DNA of 14,955 bases from DAISIL01 sp036822015 (lineage in GTDB: Bacteria > Bacteroidota > Bacteroidia > Cytophagales > Bernardetiaceae), in NCBI GenBank assembly GCA_036822015.1, contig DAISIL010000069.1, positions 1 through 14,955 on the forward strand, given 5' to 3'. A program made the translations under genes and the position numbers. Below, in pieces: positions 7,342-14,891 of the stretch. Within the stretch, counting starts at the first letter, position 1, and each line of letters begins with the position of its first letter. Below the pieces are notes generated by a model. The model was given only the letters and a program-made list of their open reading frames with translations. It was not told the origin of the DNA and did not search any database.

Positions 7342-9189
7342 TTATCCGCTACGTTTTTTTTGTTGGAGTTTGCGCTGAATCATCGTTCGGCGAATGGTTT
7401 CGAGGTCTCCTTTCGGGATTGAATCAATGAGTTGGCGGGTGTAGGGCTGCTCGGGCTTGGCATAAATATCCTCCGAGAAACCACTCTCCTCAATCTTTCC
7501 ACCACGCATCACCAAAATACGATCCGCAATAAACTTGACCACGGAGAGGTCATGCGAGATAAAAATGTAGGTCAGTTGTTGTTTACTGAACTGATCTTTG
7601 AGCCGATTGAGCAAGTTGAGTACCTGCGCCTGCACCGAAACATCTAGTGCCGAAACCGATTCATCACAAATCAAAAAACGGGGCTGTACCGCCAATGCCC
7701 GCGCAATGCAGATACGCTGCCGCTGCCCCCCGGAAAACTCATGCGGGTAGCGATTGAACTGCTCCCCACTCAAATTGACCGTCTCTAAGAGTTCGACAAC
7801 GTAGTCGCGCCGAGCCTGATCGTTGGGCAAAACGCTATGAATGCGCATCGGCTCCATGATCGCCTCCCCGATGGTGATACGCGGATTGAGGGAACTGAAC
7901 GGATCCTGAAAGACGATCTGGATGTCTTTGCGCAAATAACGCAACTTGCGCTTGGGCAGTTTTAGGATGTCTTCGCCCCGAAAAAAGACCTCTCCCGAGT
8001 CCGGTTCTATCAAGCGCAAGATACTCTTGACGAGCGTGGACTTACCGCAACCCGACTCGCCCACGATGCCGAGCGTCTCGCCCGGATAGACCTTAAAACT
8101 AATATCGTCCACGGCCTTGTTGAGGTGAGTCTTCCGTCCCCAAAAGCCCTTATCGCGGCGGTAGTAGGTATGCAAATGCTTGACCTCCATGATGGGGTCT
8201 TTTTTGAGCAAGGTCTGATACCGCTCCCGTAACTCGGCTTCGCTCTGGTAGTTGAGCATCAAAGCCTGCCCCACCGACTTAAACTTTGCCTGGTCATCGG
8301 TAGTCGAGATATTGCCTTTCTCGTCCGTGTGCATGAACTCCGAAACGACCGGCAAGACCTTCAACTTAATATCCAGACGCGGGCGACACGCCAATAACCC
8401 CTTCGTGTATGGGTGCTGGGGGTTCGAGAAAATATCCCATACCGTCCCCTCTTCGACGACTTTGCCCTGAAACATGACCATCACCCGATCCGCTACCTCG
8501 GCCACTACACCCAAGTCATGCGTAATAAAAACCATGGAGGTATCCAGTTCGTCCCGCATCTGGCGCAACAACGAGAGAACGCTGGCCTGTACCGTTACGT
8601 CGAGGGCCGTCGTGGGTTCATCCGCGATCAGGAGGAGCGGTTGTGAGGCTAGGGCCATCGCAATGACGACGCGCTGGATTTGTCCACCCGACAACTGGTG
8701 TGGGTAGGACTGAAAGATCACTTCGGGGTTACCGATCTGGACGCGCTCGAGTAGCTCGAGGGCCCGCTGCTTGGCTGCCCGCCGGCTGATCTTGTTGTGG
8801 TACAGCAGTCCTTCGATCAGTTGTACCCCGCAGGTGTACACCGGATTGAGTGCCGACATGGGTTCCTGAAAGATCATCGAAATTTCATCACCCCGCAACC
8901 GACGAGTCACCGATTTGGGTACTTTGGTCAGGTCGATCTTGCCGTATCGCTTCGATTCAAACAGAATATCGCCCTTTTCGATATAACCCGCCTTCGGGAT
9001 CAAGCTCAGCAAGGAGAGTGCCGTCAGGGTCTTGCCCGACCCCGACTCACCCACGATACCGAGGGTTTCGCCCTGCTTCAACTGAAAACTGATCTGATCC
9101 ACGGCGATCACCTCTCCCTGATCCTTTCGGATACGGATCGTCAAATCACGGACACTCAGGATGGTTATATCTTTTCTGGCTTGGCTCAT
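7342..9189 (-). CDS. Peptide-type ABC transporter ATPase with two fused nucleotide-binding domains (DppD-DppF/GsiA-like)
   Basis: 615 residues containing two complete ATPase domains. Domain 1 has Walker A GESGSGKT (47-54), signature LSGGQ (166-170), Walker B LLLIADE (185-191) and switch His224. Domain 2 has GESGCGKS (377-384), FSGGQRQR (485-492), FLICDE (505-510) and His546. Each ends with the Q-x-PYT...(L/I) motif of the oligopeptide/dipeptide family, so it would power import of peptides or similar solutes at the inner membrane. All ATPase motifs look intact. Domain 2 has S instead of P after DE (DESVSALD), a common variation. A linker of about 60 residues (271-331) joins the halves. Its ATG overlaps the stop of the preceding barrel gene (ATGA), implying translational coupling. 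No permease or binding protein gene is in the window, so partners must be encoded elsewhere. Confidence 0.93.
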   Translation of the reverse strand: MSQARKDITILSVRDLTIRIRKDQGEVIAVDQISFQLKQGETLGIVGESGSGKTLTALSLLSLIPKAGYIEKGDILFESKRYGKIDLTKVPKSVTRRLRGDEISMIFQEPMSALNPVYTCGVQLIEGLLYHNKISRRAAKQRALELLERVQIGNPEVIFQSYPHQLSGGQIQRVVIAMALASQPLLLIADEPTTALDVTVQASVLSLLRQMRDELDTSMVFITHDLGVVAEVADRVMVMFQGKVVEEGTVWDIFSNPQHPYTKGLLACRPRLDIKLKVLPVVSEFMHTDEKGNISTTDDQAKFKSVGQALMLNYQSEAELRERYQTLLKKDPIMEVKHLHTYYRRDKGFWGRKTHLNKAVDDISFKVYPGETLGIVGESGCGKSTLVKSILRLIEPDSGEVFFRGEDILKLPKRKLRYLRKDIQIVFQDPFSSLNPRITIGEAIMEPMRIHSVLPNDQARRDYVVELLETVNLSGEQFNRYPHEFSGGQRQRICIARALAVQPRFLICDESVSALDVSVQAQVLNLLNRLKDQFSKQQLTYIFISHDLSVVKFIADRILVMRGGKIEESGFSEDIYAKPEQPYTRQLIDSIPKGDLETIRRTMIQRKLQQKKRSG

Positions 9190-9878
9190 AGTTGTAACAT
9201 CAGCCCCAAACTAGGGCGGATGAGAGTTTGGGACAACCCACGCCCGTACATGAAATTGACATCAAAAACGACTTTAAAAAACCTAGACCCGACGTGCAAA
9301 CCAGCCGTAGAACTGTAATAGTTTACCTGTTGGTTGGCATTGGCATTATCGACAAACTCCTGATAGCCTGCCCCCGTACTCAAACGGATGGTCTCGAAAA
9401 GCAAAACGCCCAGTTCGGCTTGATAGTATCGGTTTTCGGCTTCGTTTTGGTCGGCCGTTTTGCCGGTCTTACCATCCTCCAAAAACTTCTGGATACTGGA
9501 TGTGTTTTGGTTGCCACCCCGTACAAAAACACCCATGCCCGTCCCGAGTCCCGTGCCGTCATAATTGAAGACATACCCAATCATACCCTCGGCAAACCAA
9601 TCGCCATAAGAAGAGGAAAAACTTTGATTGGCTGCGTTGTCTGCCCCATAGAAGTAGCCCAGCCCACCGCCCAAACGCAGCATCAGCCCGCGCTTGGCAT
9701 TACCCATACGGGCGCGACAATCGGGACTTTCGGCACGCATGAGCAAATTTGTGTACTCCGCTTCGGTCAGGACAACGCTACGATTGGCGTTTGGGAAAGG
9801 GGCAAAGGGTGTTTGCCCCACCACCGAAGCCGATAGAAGCAGCAAAAAAAGTAAGAGCGAAGGCGTATAAAATTTCAT
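9186..9878 (-). CDS. Predicted outer-membrane beta-barrel protein
   Basis: 230 residues. A clear signal peptide (MKFYTPSLLLFLLLLSASVVGQ) is followed by alternating, glycine- and aromatic-rich strands, such as LMLRLGGGLGYFYGAD, GDWFAEGMIGYVFNYDG and FFKVVFDVNFMYGRG. The protein ends in SLGLMLQL, a C terminus typical of barrel strands. A small barrel of 8-10 strands is likely. There are only two small segments outside the barrel, around residues 30-60. No enzyme motif is seen. It overlaps both neighbours by ATGA (upstream at 9875-9878, downstream at 9186-9189), so it is translated as part of the same operon. The role is unknown; a pore or surface protein linked to peptide handling is inferred from the neighbouring genes. 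Confidence 0.75.
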   Translation of the reverse strand: MKFYTPSLLLFLLLLSASVVGQTPFAPFPNANRSVVLTEAEYTNLLMRAESPDCRARMGNAKRGLMLRLGGGLGYFYGADNAANQSFSSSYGDWFAEGMIGYVFNYDGTGLGTGMGVFVRGGNQNTSSIQKFLEDGKTGKTADQNEAENRYYQAELGVLLFETIRLSTGAGYQEFVDNANANQQVNYYSSTAGLHVGSRFFKVVFDVNFMYGRGLSQTLIRPSLGLMLQL

Positions 9879-10765
9879 AAGGCATCAGTTGATTTTTGGT
9901 TGGACGGAGGTGTTGCTCCTACATTAAAATTGACCCCTAACTGCAAGAGAGACGAACCTGTACCTGCATCAAAATAAGCCTCAAGACGGCTGCCAATGAC
10001 ATAGCTTCCTCCAGCGCGTAGGAGCAAGCCCAGACTCGTATCGCGCCCACCCGAACTCAAACGATAACCTGACTCGGTATCCAGGGGCAAGACCGTAAGC
10101 TCCGTATCCAGAGACGAGCTGCGCACACCTACCCCTGCCAGGATGTACGGGCGCAGCCGCTTACCGTAGAGCGTATATCGCGCCAGGAACATCAAGGAGG
10201 ATACCCCTTCGCGGGTCTCTCCGCTCACGATGGCATTATCGTAAGATTCGAGCTGTTGGTTGGTGTAGGTATAACCTCCCGTCCCGACCTCTACGCCAAG
10301 CTGAAGGGTACTTGACCAGGAGGTGTAGTAGCGCAAAAAGAACGTCGGTAAAGTACCGCTGCGCTGGGCATCTTCGATGATGCCATCGCCGCGCCCGTAG
10401 CTCGGAATAAATCCTATGCCCAGGCTAAGGGTAGGATTTTGCGCCAACTTGAAAGCCTTGCTCGCTTTGGCTTTGTCTCTCCTGGTGGGCTTACCCACGA
10501 AAGGCGCACCGTTGAGATAGTCCGACTGTCCGTCAGGGTAGTTGATGGCATAAATCAAGGGACGCGGCAGCGTATAAAGCGGGCCGTTGAGGTATCCGGC
10601 CCGCTTATAGGTTACGGTTTCGAGTCCGATTTCGATGACCTTTCCGCGCAGCAGCTGCCCATCAGTCAAGACAAGGACATCATGTCCGCGAAGGGTATCT
10701 TGCTGGGCTTGCAAAGCAAAATCTCCCAACAACAAAGCCAATAGGAAAGGAAAAAAATGCTTCAT
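9875..10765 (-). CDS. Secreted protein with N-terminal LSm-like small domain and C-terminal outer-membrane barrel
   Basis: 296 residues from ATG 10765. The signal peptide MKHFFPFLLALLLGDFALQA is followed by a domain at about 25-80 (DVLVLTDGQLLRGKVIEIG, then VTYKRAGYLNGPLYTLPR and INYPDG). This pattern recurs at the N terminus of many Bacteroidota surface proteins: 'D-x-I-x-L-x-DG...G-K-V...Y-K...G-P...Y'. Residues about 120-285 are beta-strand rich (LSLGIGFIPSYG, LQLGVEVGTGGYTY, RPYILAGVGV, LLQLGVNFNVGA) and look like a barrel. ATG 10777 (MEYVMKHF) is an alternative start one base after the peptidase stop. The frame stays open upstream to 11065, but that part lies in the peptidase gene and is not protein-like. 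The gene ends in an ATGA overlap with the next one. Confidence 0.78.
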   Translation of the reverse strand: MKHFFPFLLALLLGDFALQAQQDTLRGHDVLVLTDGQLLRGKVIEIGLETVTYKRAGYLNGPLYTLPRPLIYAINYPDGQSDYLNGAPFVGKPTRRDKAKASKAFKLAQNPTLSLGIGFIPSYGRGDGIIEDAQRSGTLPTFFLRYYTSWSSTLQLGVEVGTGGYTYTNQQLESYDNAIVSGETREGVSSLMFLARYTLYGKRLRPYILAGVGVRSSSLDTELTVLPLDTESGYRLSSGGRDTSLGLLLRAGGSYVIGSRLEAYFDAGTGSSLLQLGVNFNVGATPPSNQKSTDAL

Positions 10766-10778
10766 TACGTATTCCATT

Positions 10779-13118
10779 TTATTTGTCTGTGCGCTCCCCA
10801 GCCTCGGAGGGTCGTCCTTGTCCGGCTTGTTGCATGGGATTGGGCGCGCTGCGTCGTTGCTGCTTAAAGAGCTGAAAACGCGATGGCTGATCGGCTTGAC
10901 GAGGGTAGTAGTTGTTGGAGGTGTCGATGTCGGCGGTTTCTCGGTAGGGATCGAGGAAGAACTGAACGACTTTCTTTTGGGTCGGGAAGACTTTCTGTAT
11001 CGTCTTTTTGCCCATCTTCCAGACCTCTGCTGGGATGCGTTCGAGCTGCGTTGTGCCATCCTCAAACTCCATTTCGAGGATAATCGGCATGACTAGCCCG
11101 CCTTTGCGTTCAAAGGTGAGTTCGTAGAAATACTTCCCCTGCTCGAGCATCTGCTTGGTCTCCTCGTCGAGGGAGGCTTGGTAGCGTTCGTACATGGCCT
11201 GATCCGTAGGACGAACATCGAGGGGGTCATAGTCATTATAGAAGTCGCGCAGCTTGGGCTTTTCCTCGATTTTGGTTTTGGGCAGGGCTTCTTTGTTGCG
11301 CAAGTCCGTGATGTAGGGGCGTTGAGCATCGCGCTCGGCTTTTTGTCGGGCTTTTTCTACGGTGGGGTCTTGGGAGTCGATTTGATAGAGCTGTACGTTT
11401 TCGATGGCAATATCCACATGATCGGTGGTATAAAACCAACCGCGCCAAAACCAATCCAAATCCACACCCGAGGCATCCTCCATGGTGCGGAAGAAATCGG
11501 CCGGCGAAGGATGCTTGAACGCCCAACGGCGGGCGTACTCCTTGAAGGCATAGTCGAAGAGTTCGCGGCCCATGATGGTCTCCCGTAGGATGTTGAGTGC
11601 CGTAGCGGGCTTGCCGTAGGCGTTATTCCCAAACTGGGGAATGGACTCGGAATTGGTCATGATGGGCATGATGTTTTCTTTGTCGCCGGCCATATAGTCC
11701 ACGATTTTATCAGCGGGGCCGCGCCGAAAGGGGTAGTTTCTGTCCCATTCTTGTTCGGTCAGGTACTGAACAAAGGTGTTCAGTCCTTCATCCATCCACG
11801 TCCATTGGCGTTCGTCGGAGTTGATAATCATGGGGAAGAAGTTGTGTCCGACCTCGTGAATAATCACACCGATCATGCCGTACTTGATGCGCTCGGAGTA
11901 CGTACCGTCTTTTTCGGGGCGGCCGTAGTTGAAACAGATCATTGGGTATTCCATGCCATTGTTGGCTTCGACGGAGATCGCGACGGGATAAGGGTAGTCG
12001 ATGGTGTATTTGGAATACACCTTCAAGGTATGCGCCACGACTTCGGTGGAGTATTTTTCGTAGAGCGGGTTGGCTTCTTTGGGGTAATAAGACATGGCCA
12101 TGACGGTTTTTCCACCAATTTTTACGCCCATAGCATCCCAGATAAACTTTCGGGAACTTCCCCAGGCAAAGTCGCGGACGTTTTGGGCGTGATAAACCCA
12201 GGTTTTGGTTTGGCCATCCTTGACGGGATTTTTTTCTTTGGCTTCGGCTTCTTTTTGGGAGACGATAATTACGGGGTCATCGGCGGTCTTGGATTTTTCG
12301 TAGCGGTTCATTTGCTCGGCGGTCAGGACGGCCTTAGCATTTTGGAGAGTTCCTGTGGAGGCAATGATATGATCGGCGGGAACGGTCATTTCAACTTCAT
12401 AATCACCGAAGGGCAGCGCAAACTCACCGCGCCCCAAAAACTGTTTGTTTTGCCAGCCATTGATGTCATCATAAACTGCCATGCGCGGAAACCACTGCGC
12501 CATCGTGTAGAGGCAGTTGCCGTCTTCTTCAAAGCACTCATAGCCACCACGGCCGCCCATGATGTCGCGATCCTGGATATTGAAGTACCACGAAATTTGA
12601 AAGCTATATTTTTGTCCGGACTTTAAGGGCTGCGGCAAATCGACGCGCATCATCGTTTTGTTGATGGTATAAGGCAGGGGATTGCCTTTGGCATCCTTGA
12701 CAAACTGTATTTTGTGTCCACCATCAAAGGTGGGATCGACGACACGACGCATCTGCGTATTGGTCATCTGATCCCTCAGAGATGAGGTTTCGATCTTGTA
12801 GGTATCCGAGTCTTTGGCTCTGACGTTTTGGTCGAGTTGTACCCAGAGGTATCGGAGATCGTTGGGGGAGTTGTTGTGGTACGTGATGGTTTCGATGCCC
12901 GTCAGGCGATGTATTTTTTCGTCTAGGGTAGCCTTGATTTTGTAGTCGGCTTGCTGTTGCCAGTAGGCATGTCCGGGGGAGCCATCAGCGGCTCGGTAGC
13001 TATTGGGGGTAGGTAGTTCTTGCCCGAGTTGGCGAAAAGGTGATCGGTTGATGTTCTCCTGGGCATGTAGGGTAAGGATGCCCCAACAAAAGATCAAAAA
13101 AAATGTAACTTTCTTCAT
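10779..13118 (-). CDS. Secreted M1-family zinc metallopeptidase
   Basis: 779 residues from ATG 13118. The signal peptide MKKVTFFLIFCWGILTLHAQ targets it outside the inner membrane. The peptidase core has GMEYP (388-392), equivalent to the substrate-binding GxMEN motif of M1 aminopeptidases. The zinc site is HEVGH (421-425) with the third ligand Glu444 in MDEGLNTF, exactly the HEXXH-18-E spacing. Y501 (YGKPAT) is the likely transition-state tyrosine. All catalytic residues are present, so it should be active, probably trimming N-terminal residues from peptides. The last 180 residues form a beta-rich tail ending in a polar Gln/Arg/Pro stretch. A TTG start at 13127 (adding three residues) is possible. 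It is the first gene of the five-gene minus-strand operon; the next gene begins within 13 bases. Confidence 0.92.
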   Translation of the reverse strand: MKKVTFFLIFCWGILTLHAQENINRSPFRQLGQELPTPNSYRAADGSPGHAYWQQQADYKIKATLDEKIHRLTGIETITYHNNSPNDLRYLWVQLDQNVRAKDSDTYKIETSSLRDQMTNTQMRRVVDPTFDGGHKIQFVKDAKGNPLPYTINKTMMRVDLPQPLKSGQKYSFQISWYFNIQDRDIMGGRGGYECFEEDGNCLYTMAQWFPRMAVYDDINGWQNKQFLGRGEFALPFGDYEVEMTVPADHIIASTGTLQNAKAVLTAEQMNRYEKSKTADDPVIIVSQKEAEAKEKNPVKDGQTKTWVYHAQNVRDFAWGSSRKFIWDAMGVKIGGKTVMAMSYYPKEANPLYEKYSTEVVAHTLKVYSKYTIDYPYPVAISVEANNGMEYPMICFNYGRPEKDGTYSERIKYGMIGVIIHEVGHNFFPMIINSDERQWTWMDEGLNTFVQYLTEQEWDRNYPFRRGPADKIVDYMAGDKENIMPIMTNSESIPQFGNNAYGKPATALNILRETIMGRELFDYAFKEYARRWAFKHPSPADFFRTMEDASGVDLDWFWRGWFYTTDHVDIAIENVQLYQIDSQDPTVEKARQKAERDAQRPYITDLRNKEALPKTKIEEKPKLRDFYNDYDPLDVRPTDQAMYERYQASLDEETKQMLEQGKYFYELTFERKGGLVMPIILEMEFEDGTTQLERIPAEVWKMGKKTIQKVFPTQKKVVQFFLDPYRETADIDTSNNYYPRQADQPSRFQLFKQQRRSAPNPMQQAGQGRPSEAGERTDK

Positions 13119-13177
13119 GGGATACAAGGGGATAAAAATGATTGGATGCGGCGTAGTGTGCGTTGGGTTGTTTAATG

Positions 13178-13185
13178 CAAAAGTA
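13178..13185 (-). promoter_or_regulatory. Possible -7 box for the peptidase operon
   Basis: On the minus strand TACTTTTG (13185-13178) matches TAnnTTTG and is identical to the tRNA-Ala -7 box. It would give a leader of about 50 bases before ATG 13118. No good TTTG is found 19-21 bases upstream, where the sequence falls in the stem of the preceding terminator. Weak without a -33 box. Confidence 0.4.
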
Positions 13186-13192
13186 AAGATAC

Positions 13193-13232
13193 AAAAAAAC
13201 TCCTTTCCGAAGTCAGGATCAGAAAGGAGTTT
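13193..13232 (-). terminator. Intrinsic terminator of the CARF-AAA+ regulator gene
   Basis: AAACTCCTTTC (13197-13207) and GAAAGGAGTTT (13222-13232) form a perfect 11-bp stem with a 14-base loop. Read on the minus strand the stem runs into seven T residues (13199-13193), a classic rho-independent terminator. It lies 26 bases after the regulator's stop codon, and separates that gene from the peptidase operon. Confidence 0.85.
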
Positions 13233-13258
13233 CTTTGGATAAAGCCAGGAATGGCAGG

Positions 13259-14713
13259 TTATTTACCCGTGTAGTCGCCTCGGACGAGGTTAAATTTACG
13301 CATCTTGTTGTAGAGCGTCGCTGGCTGAATGCCGAGGGCCTTAGCCACATAGGTACTCTTGCCTTTGTACTTGCGCATGATGCGGTCGATGTGGATTTTT
13401 TCCATGTCTTCGATGGTTTCTACCTCATACTGATCGCTTTCGACGGTTACCTGACGGCGGAAGTGGGGCGGGAAGTCATCCATAGAAATCCATCCTCCGG
13501 GTTCAACTTCGATGTAAAAGCGTTGGACGATGCCGAGCAACTCACGGACGTTGCCGGGGAAGCTGTAGTTTTTGAGGTGATCCCAGACTTCGCTCTTGTA
13601 ATGCAGGGTTTTGCCGCCATGCTCTTGTCCCACTTTCTTGATGAGGTACTCAAAAAGAGTTTTGAGGTCTTTGGTGCCACGCTCACGAAGGGGGGGAAGG
13701 TGCAGTTCACAGATCATCAGGCGATAGAAGAGATCCCAACGGTAGAGTCCACGCTGGCACATGCCGTAGAGATCGCGGTTGCTCGAAGCAATGACCCGTA
13801 CATCGACGAGCTTGGGTTCGGCACCAATGGGATGAATCAGCACACCACCCTGCTTTTGGTTGCTGGGGTGCAAGACCTGCAAGAGCATCTGCTGCATGTA
13901 GGGCGAAAGATCACCTACTTCATCCAGCATGATCGTCCCGCCATGACAGCGTGCAAAAGCACCTTCTTCGGTCGCATTACCAAAAAATCGGGTGTGTAGG
14001 GCTTCGTCGTTGAGGGCGGCACAACTGACGATCTCGAAGGACTTAGAGCGGCGCGGCGAATGCTCGTGGATGTAATGTGCCAGGTGCTGCTTGCCCGTGC
14101 CGGTTTCGCCACTAATAAAGACGGTTACGCTTTCGGCGGGAGCTACGCGCTTGGCTGCCTTTTCGTAGATAGGCTCAATGGATTGGGTGTAGCAGTAGTC
14201 TTCATTGAATACATTGGGATCAATGCGCTCATTTACGTGCAAGGCCTGCGTACCTTGTGGGACATAAGCGGCATCCAGGATAATCCGGCTACCGTCGCCC
14301 TTCATCTGGATCAGCTTGGAGTTGAGGGATAGATCGGCGTGGGCCACAAAAAGAGCCATGCTCATCACGGGCGTATCGGCGGTCGTGAGCATATCCACCT
14401 CTACGCGCCGATGCTCCAAAAGCACCTTTTCTACTTTTGGTTTGAGTTCGGTCAAGTTATAAACATCATGTACCCCCAAAAAGCGCACTTCTATTTTATG
14501 GTCGGGGAAGTCAGCCGCAATCTTGTTTACTAGTGCTTGTATCCCTTCGTTGCTTTCCTCTTCGGATCCCGTAGAAAAAAGCAGATGCTTGTCGTAATTA
14601 TCTTGCTTGTAGAAATTTTTGTGATAACTGTACGTGGGGCCGTCTGTATTGACCGCCGATGTGTTGGGCTGATGATCCGTTGCACAAGCCCAAGAAATAA
14701 GAATCTTCTCCAT
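13259..14713 (-). CDS. RtcR-like transcriptional regulator: CARF-like sensor, sigma-54-activator-type AAA+ domain, Fis-type HTH
   Basis: 484 residues. The N-terminal part (about 1-150) resembles a CARF ligand-binding domain: strand and loop LLFSTGSEEES (44-54), then FLGVHDVYNL (78-87) and VDMLTTADTPVMSMALFVAH (106-125), like the T-P-x-M loop of RtcR. A short linker leads to the AAA+ domain: Walker A GETGTGKQ (202-209), Walker B IMLDEV (261-266), sensor I region VIASSNRDL (307-315), Arg-finger segment RWDLFYRL (325-332) and FPGNVREL (385-392). A Fis-like helix-turn-helix ends the protein (about 433-476). RtcR senses RNA ends and activates RNA-repair genes with sigma-54. Here the segment between FFG (243-245) and HGGT (257-260) is only 11 residues. 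Usual activators have about 20 there including GAFTGA, and only 'GAF' remains. Sigma-54 contact is therefore doubtful. Confidence 0.85.
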   Translation of the reverse strand: MEKILISWACATDHQPNTSAVNTDGPTYSYHKNFYKQDNYDKHLLFSTGSEEESNEGIQALVNKIAADFPDHKIEVRFLGVHDVYNLTELKPKVEKVLLEHRRVEVDMLTTADTPVMSMALFVAHADLSLNSKLIQMKGDGSRIILDAAYVPQGTQALHVNERIDPNVFNEDYCYTQSIEPIYEKAAKRVAPAESVTVFISGETGTGKQHLAHYIHEHSPRRSKSFEIVSCAALNDEALHTRFFGNATEEGAFARCHGGTIMLDEVGDLSPYMQQMLLQVLHPSNQKQGGVLIHPIGAEPKLVDVRVIASSNRDLYGMCQRGLYRWDLFYRLMICELHLPPLRERGTKDLKTLFEYLIKKVGQEHGGKTLHYKSEVWDHLKNYSFPGNVRELLGIVQRFYIEVEPGGWISMDDFPPHFRRQVTVESDQYEVETIEDMEKIHIDRIMRKYKGKSTYVAKALGIQPATLYNKMRKFNLVRGDYTGK

Positions 14714-14808
14714 AAGACGTAAAAAAGTTAGTGTTTAGAAATAGTGCCTACTACTCCTTGCGAAAATGCAATAAGTTAGGTGAAAGACTGAAAAACTAAA
14801 GTCCGCCT

Positions 14809-14816
14809 CAAATATA
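14809..14816 (-). promoter_or_regulatory. Possible -7 box of the regulator gene
   Basis: On the minus strand TATATTTG (14816-14809) fits TAnnTTTG. The -33 position 19-20 bases upstream reads TTTT rather than TTTG (around 14839-14836). The leader would be about 90 bases. The poor -33 box falls inside the first AAAATATTTTCG copy, which would place that motif over the promoter. Confidence 0.45.
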
Positions 14817-14835
14817 CAACAATAATTTAAACCTT

Positions 14836-14878
14836 AAAATATTTTCGGCAAAATCACACAAAAAAAAAATATTTTCGA
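14836..14878. repeat. Two direct copies of AAAATATTTTCG, 30 bases apart
   Basis: AAAATATTTTCGG (14836-14848) and AAAATATTTTCGA (14866-14878) share 12 identical bases, and each contains the perfect palindrome AAAATATTTT. The 30-base period is close to three helical turns, so both would face the same side of DNA. They lie upstream of the regulator gene, between it and whatever starts past the right edge. Operator or activator-binding sites are the likely reading, but the region is very AT-rich and chance is not excluded. Confidence 0.5.
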
Positions 14879-14883
14879 TTCTT

Positions 14884-14891
14884 TAATTTTG
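14884..14891 (+). promoter_or_regulatory. Possible -7 box for a gene beyond the right edge
   Basis: TAATTTTG (14884-14891) fits TAnnTTTG on the plus strand, but the -33 position falls in an A tract with no TTTG. The sequence then runs to AAAAGGAGACAAAT at the window end; if the next base is G, an ATG would begin at 14954, five bases after GGAG. Both signs hint at a divergently transcribed gene. Confidence 0.3.

Noticed and set aside
10766..11065. 100-residue N-terminal extension of the LSm-like barrel protein
   Set aside because: The translation is Ser/Arg/Thr-rich, lies within the M1 peptidase coding region and precedes a clear signal peptide at 10765.
11751..12626. 291-codon plus-strand open frame
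   Set aside because: It is antisense to the M1 peptidase catalytic core, whose motifs are certain; the Gly/Val/Phe-rich translation is typical of a reverse-frame shadow.
13235..13999. 254-codon plus-strand open frame
   Set aside because: It is antisense to the AAA+ and HTH regions of the regulator, with no domain of its own.
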